NCBI RefSeq assembly: GCF_036067295.1
Contig: NZ_CP107954.1
Location: forward strand, 3,782,001-3,846,000
Origin: Kribbella sp. NBC_00382
GTDB taxonomy: Bacteria > Actinomycetota > Actinomycetes > Propionibacteriales > Kribbellaceae
Length of the DNA stretch: 64,000 nucleotides
Direction: 5' to 3'
This document shows positions 44,151 through 52,844 of this stretch, piece by piece. How positions within the stretch are numbered: position 1 is the stretch's first letter; each line of letters starts with the position of its first letter. The position numbers and the translations under genes were made by a program. The notes below the pieces were generated by a model, which worked only from the letters and a program-made list of their open reading frames with translations, ran no database searches and was not told where the DNA came from.

Positions 44151-44188
44151 TTGACGAACCTTTTACGACGGACCGTAGTCTCCGAGCC
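44151..44188 (+). promoter_or_regulatory. Promoter of predicted leaderless epimerase gene
   Basis: TTGACG (44151-44156), 19-bp spacer, TAGTCT (44176-44181), 7 nt, then ATG at 44189. One of the few leaderless candidates here with a good -35. Confidence 0.55.
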
Positions 44189-45097
44189 ATGCGAGTCGTC
44201 GTGGGTTCAGGTCCGGTCGGTACTGCGGTAGCGCGCCTGCTCGTCGAGCGCGGGGAGCAGGTCCGGCTCGTCACCCGGAGCGGCACCGGGCCGGACGGGG
44301 TGGAGAAGGTCAAGGCCGACGCGACCGACCCCGCAGTACTGACCAAGCTCGCTGACGGGGCCGAGACGGTCTTCAGCTGCGGCGGACCGGCGTACGAGCG
44401 GTGGGTGCCCGATTGGCCGCCGCTGGGTGCCTCGCTGGTCAAAACGGCCGGGGCGACGGGGGCGGTGTTGCTCACCACCGGGAACCTCTATGGCTATGGG
44501 CAACCGGCCGGTGTGATGAAGGACGGCGACCCGGATCGGCCCAACTCGGTGAAAGGGCAGGTCAGGGCCAGGGTTTGGGCTGATGCGTTGGCGGCGCATG
44601 ATGCGGGGCGGATTCGTACTGCGGAGGTGCGCGGCTCGGACTATCTCGGTGCGGGAGCCGCCTCGTTCTTCACGATCGGGGTGCTGCCTGGCGTGCTGGC
44701 GGGGCGGCGTACCGCAGTACCGGCTGATCTCGACGCCTTGCACAGCTGGACCGCCGTGGACGATGTTGCCCGCACCCTTGTCGCGATCGCCTCCTCGGAC
44801 GACGGCGCCCTGGGCAGGGTCTGGCACGTACCGACTCCGCCGCCGACCTCGATCCGCGACCTCGCAGCCCAGGCAGCCGCCATCGCCGGAGCGCCGGCAC
44901 CGCGGTTGTCCGCGATGCCGGGGGCCGTGCTGTGGCTGGGCGGGCTGTTCAACAAGCAGGCTCGCGAGATCCGCGAGCTCCAGTACCAGTTCCGCGCACC
45001 GTTCGTCCTCGACTCGGCGGACGCGCAGCAGACCTTCGACCTCACCCCCAGCACCACCGCGGCGGCGCTGGAGGCGACGGTCAGGAGCGGGCGATGA
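44189..45097 (+). CDS. NAD-dependent epimerase/dehydratase family protein
   Basis: A 302 aa extended short-chain dehydrogenase. N-terminal VVVGSGPVGTAVARLLVERG is the dinucleotide loop; TTGNLYGYG is the Tyr region; SWTAVDDVARTLVAIA is the usual segment of the atypical NmrA/epimerase group. The catalytic YxxxK is not in its canonical form, so it may not be a true sugar epimerase. The 3' end overlaps the convergent GNAT gene by 17 bp. Confidence 0.8.
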   Translation: MRVVVGSGPVGTAVARLLVERGEQVRLVTRSGTGPDGVEKVKADATDPAVLTKLADGAETVFSCGGPAYERWVPDWPPLGASLVKTAGATGAVLLTTGNLYGYGQPAGVMKDGDPDRPNSVKGQVRARVWADALAAHDAGRIRTAEVRGSDYLGAGAASFFTIGVLPGVLAGRRTAVPADLDALHSWTAVDDVARTLVAIASSDDGALGRVWHVPTPPPTSIRDLAAQAAAIAGAPAPRLSAMPGAVLWLGGLFNKQAREIRELQYQFRAPFVLDSADAQQTFDLTPSTTAAALEATVRSGR

Positions 45098-45770
45098 CGA
45101 TGTCGGCGATGACCTTCCAGCCGAGGCTGCGGTAGAGGCGGAGACCGTCGATGGAGGCGATCAGGATGCCGCGTTTGGCGCCCTGGCCCGCGGCGGTCTC
45201 CACGAGTGACGCCATCACGGCACTGCCCAGGCCGCGGCGACGGTGGGCCGGGTCGGTCTCGATCCGGTCGGCGACGGCATCCTGGCCGACCACCGCCATC
45301 CGGCCGCTCGACACGACGCCGCCGTGCAGCGTCGCGCGGGTGATGATCAGGTCGTCCTCGAGCTCTGTGCGCAGCGTGTAGCGCTCGTTCAGCTTGAGCG
45401 CCGGCTGCTCGGACAGCTGGATCGTCATCAGCCAGTCCTGATCGGGTTGCACCTCCAGCCCGAGGTCCTCGAGCTGCTCGATCCGCGCCTCCCGGTCGTC
45501 GGTCGCGAGCGTGACCCAGCCGGCGCCCCGGCCGCTGCCCGCGGCTTTGGCCAGCTCGGCGGCGCGCTCGACCCGCTCGGGTTTGTCGTCGGCGTCCAGG
45601 ACGACGTACTCCATCGCGCGGTTCTCCTCACCCGCGCGGACGGTCAGGATCCCGTCGTTGTCATCCTCCACTGTGGTCCAGCCCCGCGATACAGACCACC
45701 CGGCCTGCCAGCGGCGGACGAGTTCCTCACGATCTCTCACTAGTCGATTCAAGCAGTCAGAACGTCTCAC
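45081..45770 (-). CDS. GNAT family N-acetyltransferase
   Basis: A 229 aa acetyltransferase whose C-terminal half has the acetyl-CoA loop THPAHRRRGLGSAVM-like motif (DPAHRRRGLGSAVMASLVETA) and the terminal LYRSLGWKV strand. The N-terminal half is a diverged GNAT-like region. Start at GTG 45770 is uncertain; another GTG at 45740 begins VRDREELVRRW. Substrate unknown. It shares its 3' end with the epimerase. Confidence 0.78.
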   Translation of the reverse strand: MRRSDCLNRLVRDREELVRRWQAGWSVSRGWTTVEDDNDGILTVRAGEENRAMEYVVLDADDKPERVERAAELAKAAGSGRGAGWVTLATDDREARIEQLEDLGLEVQPDQDWLMTIQLSEQPALKLNERYTLRTELEDDLIITRATLHGGVVSSGRMAVVGQDAVADRIETDPAHRRRGLGSAVMASLVETAAGQGAKRGILIASIDGLRLYRSLGWKVIADIVIARS

Positions 45771-45824
45771 GGCGAGAGGAAGATGTGTCGTCAGTCACCA
45801 ACTGGTCGCCGAGAGGCGGATTCG

Positions 45825-46967
45825 TTACCTCGGCGAACGACTTTTCAGCACCTGATCAGTGATCAAGAGATCGAAGCTGTGCAGGTCGCGGAAGCCGCCG
45901 TCGCGGTCCGGGTCGGCGGCCCGCTCGCGCCCGGTCCGGGTGAACCCGTTGACCTCGGCAACGCGCTGTGAGGCAGTGTTGCCCTCGGCAGCGAAAAGCA
46001 CCAGCCGGCGCCGCCCGAGCCCGCCGTCCTCGACCGGGGTGAAGGCGTGGCCGATCGCACCCCGCACCGCGGCGCTCATCACGCCCCGCCCGCGTGCGTC
46101 CGGGTGCGCCCAGTAGCCGACCTCGCCCATCGTCTTGTCCATCCGGTTCTTCAGGTCGAATACGCTCACATTGCCGAGCAATTCATCCGTGTCCGGGTCG
46201 GTGATCGCCCAGGTGACGCCCTCGCCGCTCGCGTAGTTCTCCTGCCGGCTCTCGATGAACCCCTCGGCATCCTCCAGCAGGTAAGGCGTCGGCAGGCCGG
46301 CCAGCCACTCCTGGGTCCGCGGGTCGTCGCACGCCTCCATGACGCGCTTGGCATCGGTACTACGAAGCGCCCGCAGCCGCACCCCATCCACATCGATCAC
46401 CGGCACCCGCCACCAGTTGCCCTGCGGCTCCGGCACGTCATCCCGGCCGATCGACGCGACCCACTCGTCCTGCCGGACCCCGCGCTGCACCCCGCCGGCT
46501 GGAATCGTCACCAGATTCCGGAAGCCGGCCTTCCACGCGACCCGCCGTGACCCCCAGTTGCCGACGTACGCACGCCAGGTCACCCGGTCCCAGCCCTGCT
46601 CGAACGCGTACTTCACCACCAGGCTCAACGCCCGCGTCATCACACCGTTGCCCCGGGCCCACGGTGCCACCGCGAACCCGACCTCGCCGACGTTGCCCTG
46701 CTCCGGACGCAGATCGATGGTGCCCGCGTAGCGCCCGTCGTACTCGATCGCCCAGGCCCAGCTGGTGCCCTCGCGCCAGCCCGCCGGGACGAACTCGGTC
46801 AGGAAGTGCTCGGCGTTCTGCAACTCGTACGGCACCGGGATCGTCGTCCAGCGCTGCATGTCCGGGTCCTGGCAGGTCTCGTACGCCGGCTGGACGTCCG
46901 CCACCGTGTGCGCACGCAGCGTCACGACGTCGTCGGCCAGGGTGGGGACGTCCTCGGGGAATCGCAT
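45825..46967 (-). CDS. Tandem GNAT acetyltransferase, RimJ/RimL type
   Basis: A 380 aa protein made of two RimJ/RimL-like acetyltransferase domains. The first (about 1-175) has GEVGFAVAPWARGNGVMTRAL, and the second (about 195-375) GEVGYWAHPDARGRGVMSAAVRGAIGHAF; both are intact acetyl-CoA-binding loops. Each half ends with the usual WKAGF or VNGF strand. Tandem arrangement may allow two substrates or a pseudo-dimer. Divergent from deoR with a 110 bp gap. Confidence 0.85.
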   Translation of the reverse strand: MRFPEDVPTLADDVVTLRAHTVADVQPAYETCQDPDMQRWTTIPVPYELQNAEHFLTEFVPAGWREGTSWAWAIEYDGRYAGTIDLRPEQGNVGEVGFAVAPWARGNGVMTRALSLVVKYAFEQGWDRVTWRAYVGNWGSRRVAWKAGFRNLVTIPAGGVQRGVRQDEWVASIGRDDVPEPQGNWWRVPVIDVDGVRLRALRSTDAKRVMEACDDPRTQEWLAGLPTPYLLEDAEGFIESRQENYASGEGVTWAITDPDTDELLGNVSVFDLKNRMDKTMGEVGYWAHPDARGRGVMSAAVRGAIGHAFTPVEDGGLGRRRLVLFAAEGNTASQRVAEVNGFTRTGRERAADPDRDGGFRDLHSFDLLITDQVLKSRSPR

Positions 46968-47064
46968 AGCTCAGCCTGACAAGCCGTCCGCCCGGCGGCA
47001 ACGCCATTTCACTGAGCGCGACACAAATCAACACAATCCGACTGCGATCGGGCAGGGCAGACCT

Positions 47065-47077
47065 TAGGGTGTCAGGT
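47065..47077 (+). promoter_or_regulatory. -10 of predicted leaderless deoR gene
   Basis: TAGGGT (47065-47070), 7 nt, then GTG at 47078. Confidence 0.45.
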
Positions 47078-47893
47078 GTGAACGTCTCCGGACCCACCGA
47101 ACCGTCCCGCGGCCGGGGCGGTCAGCTCGCCGCCCAGCGGCAGGCCACGATCGTTGCCGAGGTCAACAGCCGCGGCGCGATCACGGTCGCCGAGCTGGTC
47201 GACCGCTTCGGCGTGTCCGACATGACGATCCGGCGCGACTTGGACGCCCTCGATTCCAGCGGCCTGCTGCACAAGGTGCACGGCGGCGCGACCTCGGTCG
47301 GCCTGCGCAGCGCGCACGAGCCGGGCTTCGACGCCAAGCTCACCCAGGAGTCCGCCGCCAAGCAGGCGATCGCGATCGAGGCCGCCGCCCGGGTCCAGCC
47401 CGACAGCGCGATCGGCATCGGCGCCGGGACGACGACGTACGCGCTGGCCCGTCAGTTGCTCCGGGTCGAGAACCTCACCGTGGTCACCAACTCGGCCCGG
47501 ATCGCCGACGTCTTCCACGGCAACGGCCGCTCGGACCGTACCGTCGTCCTGATCGGCGGCATCCGCACCCCGTCGGACGCCCTGGTCGGTCCCATCGCGA
47601 CAGCCGCCCTCCAATCCCTCCACCTGGACGTCCTGTTCCTGGGCGCCCACGGCGTCGACGCGGAACACGGCCTCAGCACCCCCAACCTGATGGAAGCCGA
47701 AACCAACCGCTCCTTCATCGCCGCCAGCCGCGAGGTGGTCCTCGTCGCCGACCACACGAAGTGGGGCACGGTAGGCCTGAGCACCTTCGCCACCTGGTCC
47801 GACCTCGACCTGGTGGTCACCGACTCAGGCCTTGCCCCCTCGGCCAGAAAGTCCATGCGCGAGACCGGCTGCGAGCTGCTGATAGCCAGCTAG
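47078..47893 (+). CDS. DeoR/GlpR family transcriptional regulator
   Basis: A 271 aa repressor: N-terminal winged helix (RQATIVAEVNSRGAITVAELVDRFGVSDMTIRRDLDAL, then KVHGGA) and a DeoRC sugar-phosphate sensor domain with IGIGAGTTTYALARQL and LGAHGVDAEHGLSTPNLMEAETNRSFI. It probably senses a phosphorylated sugar. Convergent neighbours are galK and galT, and DeoR-type repressors control galactose genes in other actinobacteria, so this is the likely regulator, though direct evidence is lacking. GTG 47078 chosen because of the -10 spacing. Confidence 0.88.
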   Translation: MNVSGPTEPSRGRGGQLAAQRQATIVAEVNSRGAITVAELVDRFGVSDMTIRRDLDALDSSGLLHKVHGGATSVGLRSAHEPGFDAKLTQESAAKQAIAIEAAARVQPDSAIGIGAGTTTYALARQLLRVENLTVVTNSARIADVFHGNGRSDRTVVLIGGIRTPSDALVGPIATAALQSLHLDVLFLGAHGVDAEHGLSTPNLMEAETNRSFIAASREVVLVADHTKWGTVGLSTFATWSDLDLVVTDSGLAPSARKSMRETGCELLIAS

Positions 47894-48003
47894 GGACCGG
47901 ACCGCCACCACTCACAAACCTGCCGCTCCACCCGGGAGCACGCCTGCGCACGCTTGGCCCCAGGCGATCAGTTGAGGTTTGTGAGTGGTGGCGGTCCGGC
48001 CCT
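47892..48003. repeat. Long inverted repeat between deoR and galK
   Basis: Arms of 30 nt (47892-47921) and 29 nt (47975-48003) match except for one extra base; the loop is 53 nt. The left arm begins inside the deoR stop codon and the right arm ends 3 bp before the galK stop. It is the natural bidirectional terminator of the convergent pair, although unusually long. Confidence 0.85.
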
Positions 48004-48006
48004 ACC

Positions 48007-49137
48007 TCACGAGATGCGGGAGGCTCCGGTGGAGGGAGTGGCGTCCAAGGCGCTCGGCTTGGTGAAGCCGTGCTCCGCGAAGGCCTTGTCGATAGCAGCA
48101 AGGATCTCGGTGGTTGCCGACGCCTCGACCAGGGCGATGATGCAGCCGCCGAAGCCGCCGCCGGTCATGCGGGCGCCGAGGGCACCGGCCGCCAGAGCGG
48201 TGTCCACTGCGACGTCGAGTTCGGGGACGGTGATCTCGAAGTCGTCGCGCAACGAGGCGTGCGAGGCGGTGAAGAGCGGCCCGACGTCACGGAGGCGACC
48301 CGCGTGCATGAGGGCGACCGCGTCTTCGACTCGGCGGATCTCGGTGACGACGTGGCGGACCCGGCGGCGGGTGACGTCGTCGGACAGCCGGGACAGCGCG
48401 TCATCCAGGTCTTCGAAGGCGATCGAGCGGAGGGCCGGTACGCCGAGTTCCGCCGCGGCCTGTTCGCAGGACTTGCGGCGGGCCGCGTACTCGCCGTCGA
48501 CATGGCGATGCGGGGCCTTCACATCGACGACCAGCAGGGCCAGACCGTCCGCGGGCGGGTCGAAGGGGATCTGCGCCGTCGACATCGCTCGGATGTCGAA
48601 GTACAGGGCGTGGCCGGCCGTGCAGCACATCGAGGCCATCTGGTCCATCAGGCCGACCGGTGCACCGACGTACTGGTTCTCGGCGCGCTGAGCCAGCCGC
48701 GCCACCTCCGCCGGATCCACCTCAATCGACCGCAATCCCAACAGCGCAACGGCCGTCGCGCACAGCAAGGCGGCCGACGATGACAGCCCGGCGCCCGTCG
48801 GCAGGTCCGACTCGACCAGCAGATTGGCGCCACCGATCTCGTACTTGTCCTGCAGCAGCACCCAAGCCGCCCCCGCCGGATAAGCCGCCCAATCCTTCAC
48901 CGAGCCAGGAGCCAGCGAGTCCAGCGAGAACTCGACCACGTTCTGTTGCCCGGACGACGCCACCGCGATCACACCGTCGGTACGGGCCGAGGCGGTGATG
49001 GTGATCTGGTTCGGCAGTGCGATCGGCAGTACCAGGCCGTCGTTGTAGTCGGTGTGCTCACCGATCAGGTTGACCCGCCCGGGCGCCCGCCAGACACCCT
49101 CGGCCTCGACCCCGAAGACCTCCACGAACCTGCTCAC
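48007..49137 (-). CDS. galK: Galactokinase
   Basis: A 376 aa GHMP kinase that phosphorylates galactose at C1. Conserved segments are GRVNLIGEHTDYNDGLVLPIALP (galactose-binding), LLVESDLPTGAGLSSSAALLCA (ATP loop), GLMDQMAS and MTGGGFGGCIIALV. GTG start overlaps the galT stop by 4 bp (GTGA). Second gene of the Leloir-pathway galT-galK operon. Confidence 0.96.
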   Translation of the reverse strand: MSRFVEVFGVEAEGVWRAPGRVNLIGEHTDYNDGLVLPIALPNQITITASARTDGVIAVASSGQQNVVEFSLDSLAPGSVKDWAAYPAGAAWVLLQDKYEIGGANLLVESDLPTGAGLSSSAALLCATAVALLGLRSIEVDPAEVARLAQRAENQYVGAPVGLMDQMASMCCTAGHALYFDIRAMSTAQIPFDPPADGLALLVVDVKAPHRHVDGEYAARRKSCEQAAAELGVPALRSIAFEDLDDALSRLSDDVTRRRVRHVVTEIRRVEDAVALMHAGRLRDVGPLFTASHASLRDDFEITVPELDVAVDTALAAGALGARMTGGGFGGCIIALVEASATTEILAAIDKAFAEHGFTKPSALDATPSTGASRIS

Positions 49138-50183
49138 GAGCCCACCTTCCGCAGCGTCTCGGCGACGTCCTCGGGCAGCGTGTCCGAGATGAACGCGCCC
49201 ATCCCCGACTCCGACCCCGCGAGGTACTTGATCTTGTCCTGGGCCCGCCGGATCGACAACAGCTCCAGGTGCAGGTAGCCGAGCTCGCGGTCGACTCGTA
49301 CCGGCGCCGGGTGCCAGGCCGCGATGTAGGGCAGGTCGTCGTCGTACTGGCCGTCGAAGCGGCCAAGTACGTCGAGGTACAGCATGGTGAAGTCGTCCCG
49401 CTCCTCCGTGGTCAAGTCGGAGATGTCGGCGACCTGGCGATGCGGATACAGGTGTACTTCGACCGGCCAGCGGGCCGCCTGGGGGACGAAGGCCGTCCAG
49501 TTCCCGTTCTCCGCGACGATCCGGCGGCCGTCCTTGCGCTCGGCGGCCAGGATGTCGGCGAAGAGGTTGCTCCCGGCAACTTCCTGGTGCTCGCGGGCAC
49601 GCGCCATCAGCGTCTTGATCCGCGGCGGCAGGAACGGGTAGGCGTAGATCTGGCCGTGCGGGTGGCTCAGCGTCACGCCGATCTCCCGGCCGCGGTTCTC
49701 GAACGGGAAGACGTACTCGACGTCGGGGCGCGCGCTCAGCTCCGCCGTCCGGTCGGCCCAGGCCTCGACGACCAGCCGGGCCTGCCCCTGGGACAGCTCG
49801 GTGAAGGACTTGTTGTGGTCGCTGGTGAAGCAGACCACCTCGCACCGGCCGGGTCCGGAGAACGACGGGAACCGGTTCTCGAAGACGGCGACGTTGTAGT
49901 CGTGGTCCGGGATCTCGGTCGCGTTGCCCGGCCGGCTGGCGTCCAGCGGGCACTGGTCGGCCGGCGGCAGGTACGTCCGGGTGTTGCGGTGCGTAGCGAA
50001 GGTGATGGTGTCACCGGTCAGCGGATCGATCCGGAACTCGGCCAGCGGCTTCGGCGCGGGCAGGCCGCGGCTGTCCTCGAGCGGGACCCGCACGGGTGCG
50101 TCGGCCGGGTCGTAGTAGATCAGTTGCCTGCCGTCGGACAGAGTGGTGTCGGTCCGGCGGGCACCGCGAGGGGTGGTGTTCAT
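49134..50183 (-). CDS. galT: Galactose-1-phosphate uridylyltransferase
   Basis: A 349 aa enzyme transferring UMP from UDP-glucose to galactose-1-phosphate. The active-site HPH triad lies in LSHPHGQIYAYPFLPP; ENRFPSFSG and the C-terminal HLELLS are further signatures. ATG at 50183 is preceded by TACGAT at 8 nt rather than a Shine-Dalgarno site, suggesting a leaderless transcript. First gene of the operon; galE is not here. Confidence 0.94.
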   Translation of the reverse strand: MNTTPRGARRTDTTLSDGRQLIYYDPADAPVRVPLEDSRGLPAPKPLAEFRIDPLTGDTITFATHRNTRTYLPPADQCPLDASRPGNATEIPDHDYNVAVFENRFPSFSGPGRCEVVCFTSDHNKSFTELSQGQARLVVEAWADRTAELSARPDVEYVFPFENRGREIGVTLSHPHGQIYAYPFLPPRIKTLMARAREHQEVAGSNLFADILAAERKDGRRIVAENGNWTAFVPQAARWPVEVHLYPHRQVADISDLTTEERDDFTMLYLDVLGRFDGQYDDDLPYIAAWHPAPVRVDRELGYLHLELLSIRRAQDKIKYLAGSESGMGAFISDTLPEDVAETLRKVGS

Positions 50184-50197
50184 AGTGAACCATCGTA
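50184..50197 (-). promoter_or_regulatory. -10 of predicted leaderless galTK transcript
   Basis: TACGAT (50197-50192), 8 nt, then ATG at 50183. AACA repeats (50200-50215) upstream may form an operator for the DeoR regulator. Confidence 0.4.
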
Positions 50198-50238
50198 AAC
50201 CAACAAATTCGAACATGCATCGTGAGACCCGCCACCGC

Positions 50239-50250
50239 TACTCTTGATCG
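50239..50250 (+). promoter_or_regulatory. -10 of predicted leaderless leader ORF
   Basis: TACTCT (50239-50244), 6 nt, then ATG at 50251 of a short upstream ORF, suggesting transcription begins at or next to its start codon. Confidence 0.4.
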
Positions 50251-50304
50251 ATGGACGTCGCCCTACCATCGCGTCCTCTCCTGACTATCCGGAGAGGGCG
50301 CTAG
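50251..50304 (+). CDS. Putative leader peptide (17 codons) ahead of CNNM-type gene
   Basis: ATG GAC GTC ... CGC TAG encodes MDVALPSRPLLTIRRGR. A -10 hexamer lies 6 nt before the ATG, predicting leaderless translation. A 7-bp hairpin (CCTCTCC 50275-50281, GGAGAGG 50291-50297) lies inside, and the stop codon is part of TAGGA, the likely ribosome site of the next gene. It includes rare-type codons CTA and AGA. This could be an attenuator or coupling ORF; there is no homology evidence. Confidence 0.4.
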   Translation: MDVALPSRPLLTIRRGR

Positions 50305-50317
50305 GAACTCCCAGCTC

Positions 50318-51637
50318 ATGAACGAGACCCTGCTCAACATCGTCCTGATCTTCGTCTTCGTGCTCATCGGCGGTGTCTTCGCCGCCGCCGAGATGGCGCT
50401 GGTCTCCCTGCGGGACAGCCAGCTCAAGTCGATCTCCCAGCGCGGCAAGCGCGGTGAGACGGTGGCCCGCGTCGCCGCGAACCCGAACCGCTTCCTGTCC
50501 GCCGTCCAGATCGGCGTCACCCTGATGGGCTTCCTGTCGGCCGCCTTCGGTGGCGCGACGCTGGCCGACGGGCTGTCGCCGCGCCTGCAGAAGCTCGGTC
50601 TGCCGGAGTCGGTCGCGAACACCGTCGCCCTGATCCTGATCACCGTCGCCATCTCGTACGTGTCTATCGTGCTCGGCGAGCTGGCGGCCAAACGACTCGC
50701 GCTGCAGCGGGCCGAGACCTTCGCGCTCGGCCTGGCGCCGCTGGTCGACCGGATCGCGTCCGGCGCCCGGCCGGTGATCTGGCTGCTGTCCAAGTCGACC
50801 GATCTGGTGGTCCGGGCGCTCGGCGGTGACCCGAACGCGAACCGCGAGGTGATGAGCGACGAGGAGCTGCGCGAGATCGTCTCCGCGCATGAGTCGCTGG
50901 GCGAAGAGGAACGGCGGATCGTCGACGACGTGTTCGAGGCCGGTGGCCGGCAGTTGCGCGAGCTGATGCTGCCCCGGACCGAGGTGGACTTCGTCGACGC
51001 GGAGATGCCGGCGTACAAGGCGGTGAAGTTCGCCGCGGAACGGCCGCACTCGCGCTACCCCGTGATGAACGGCTCGGCCGACGACATCGTCGGCTTCGTG
51101 CACGTCCGCGACCTGTTCGATCCCGCGGTCGCGACCCGCTCGGTGCGGGTCGGCGATCTCGCGCGCGAAGTACTGATGCTGCCCGACACCGCCAAGCTGC
51201 TGCCGACCCTGACCGAGATGCGCCGGCGCAGCACGCACCTGGCGATCGTGCTCGACGAGTACGGCGGTACCGCCGGCATCGTCACGCTCGAGGACCTGGT
51301 CGAGGAGCTGATCGGCGACATCAAGGACGAGTACGACGAGGAGTCGCCGGAGACCACCCGGTTGCGCAGTGGCGACGTCGAGGTGGACGGCCTGCTCAAC
51401 CTGGACGACTTCGCCGACGAGACCGGCGTCGAGCTGCCGGACGGCCCGTACGAGACCGTGGCCGGTTTCGTCGCCGCCCAGCTCGGCCGGGTCCCGGCGG
51501 TCGGTGACGAGGGCGCCGTCGACGGCTACAAACTCACCGTCAAGGAGATGGACGGCCGCCGGGTGGCCCGGGTCCGCGTCCATCGCGTCACACCCGCAGA
51601 TCAGCTCGCGCCGGAGTCAGCAACGCCAGTCGACTGA
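50318..51637 (+). CDS. CNNM/HlyC-CorC family membrane protein
   Basis: A 439 aa protein: DUF21 transmembrane domain (about 1-180, four helices; GVFAAAEMALVSLRDSQL, MGFLSAAFGGA), a CBS pair (about 205-335; VMLPRTEVDFVDAEM-like, STHLAIVLDEYGGTAGIVTLEDLVEELIGDI) and a C-terminal CorC/HlyC domain (about 350-430). This family includes the Mg2+ exporters CorC/CNNM and haemolysin-like proteins. Preceded by a putative leader peptide. The final 50 bp overlap the convergent MFS gene. Confidence 0.9.
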   Translation: MNETLLNIVLIFVFVLIGGVFAAAEMALVSLRDSQLKSISQRGKRGETVARVAANPNRFLSAVQIGVTLMGFLSAAFGGATLADGLSPRLQKLGLPESVANTVALILITVAISYVSIVLGELAAKRLALQRAETFALGLAPLVDRIASGARPVIWLLSKSTDLVVRALGGDPNANREVMSDEELREIVSAHESLGEEERRIVDDVFEAGGRQLRELMLPRTEVDFVDAEMPAYKAVKFAAERPHSRYPVMNGSADDIVGFVHVRDLFDPAVATRSVRVGDLAREVLMLPDTAKLLPTLTEMRRRSTHLAIVLDEYGGTAGIVTLEDLVEELIGDIKDEYDEESPETTRLRSGDVEVDGLLNLDDFADETGVELPDGPYETVAGFVAAQLGRVPAVGDEGAVDGYKLTVKEMDGRRVARVRVHRVTPADQLAPESATPVD

Positions 51638-52844
51638 GTACCACCAGGCCGCCGACGAAGAAGCCGAGGCCTTGGAAGACCAGGACCGGGATGATGCCGA
51701 CCGTGTCGCCGAGGGCACCGGCGGCCGCGATCCCGACCAGTACGGCGAGGCCTTCGACCGCGAAGAGAGCACCGAAGACGCGACCGCGCGACGCATCGTC
51801 GGTGAGCCGCTGGATCACCGTCATCGACCCGGCGACCACGAAGGCGCCGGGCACCCCGACGACGATCATGCAGACGAAGGCAGGCGCCAAACCGTCCCAG
51901 AACAAGGGATACAGGAACATCACCAGGTCGATCAGCCCGAAGGCGACCGCCCCGAACCCCCACAGTTTCGCCGCGGAGAAACGGGAGCCGACAGCCGCGG
52001 CGATCAGCCCACCCGCGATCCCGCCGACCGCCTGCGACGAGGTGATCAGCCCGTACGCCGTACCGTCGCCGCCCAGCTCGGCCGAGACGAACGGCGCGAA
52101 CAAGGTGCTCATCACGCCTTCGCCGACGCCGGTCACCAGCCCGAACACGAACACCAGCCGCAGCGCCGGCCCGCTCAGACAGACCTGGATCCCCTCGACC
52201 CACTCGTCCTTCACTCCTCGGACTGCGGCCCGCAACCCGCCGACCGGCTCGACCTTCACCCGCTCCGGGCGATGCCGTACGCCGATCAGCGATGCCATCG
52301 CGATCAGGTAGGTCGCCGCATCGACCAAGGCCAGCAGTGGAATCCCACCGGTGGCCGCGAACACACCGCCGACCCCGGCGCCGACCAGCCGCGAGATGTC
52401 GTTGGCCTGGCTGTTCAACGAGTTGGCGGTCACCAGTTGCGGCACCTCGACCAGAGCCGGGATCAGCGACTGCTCGGCCGGCCGGAAAAATTGCTGGAGG
52501 CAACTCTGCGCGAGGATGACCAGATAGATCACCCAGAGCGTGCTGTCGTCCCGGACCAGCAGTAGCGGCAGCAGCACCAACGCATGCAGGAGATTCGTGA
52601 TGATCATCGTCCGTCGCCGGTCCCACCGGTCGACGAAGACGCCGGCCACCGAGCCCAGCACCACCAGGGGCAGGAACGACGCCAGCAGCAGTCCACCGGA
52701 CGCCAGGGTCGAGCCCGTCAACGCATAGACATGGAACGCGAGCCCGATCCGCAGGATCCAGTCGCCGGTCAGCGACACCAGCCCGGCGCTGAGTACCAGC
52801 CGATAGTCGCGCCTTTGCGCGAGTACCTCCCAGAGATTCTTCAT
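51588..52844 (-). CDS. MFS transporter under ArsR control
   Basis: A 418 aa MFS_3-type exporter with 12 helices (SAGLVSLTGDWILRIGLAFHVYALTGS; VAGVFVDRWDRRRTMI). ATG preceded by GGAGG; the start overlaps the arsR stop codon (ATGA). Coexpression with the regulator suggests drug or toxicant efflux. Shares its last 50 bp with the CNNM gene on the opposite strand. Confidence 0.88.
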   Translation of the reverse strand: MKNLWEVLAQRRDYRLVLSAGLVSLTGDWILRIGLAFHVYALTGSTLASGGLLLASFLPLVVLGSVAGVFVDRWDRRRTMIITNLLHALVLLPLLLVRDDSTLWVIYLVILAQSCLQQFFRPAEQSLIPALVEVPQLVTANSLNSQANDISRLVGAGVGGVFAATGGIPLLALVDAATYLIAMASLIGVRHRPERVKVEPVGGLRAAVRGVKDEWVEGIQVCLSGPALRLVFVFGLVTGVGEGVMSTLFAPFVSAELGGDGTAYGLITSSQAVGGIAGGLIAAAVGSRFSAAKLWGFGAVAFGLIDLVMFLYPLFWDGLAPAFVCMIVVGVPGAFVVAGSMTVIQRLTDDASRGRVFGALFAVEGLAVLVGIAAAGALGDTVGIIPVLVFQGLGFFVGGLVVLSRLALLTPARADLRV

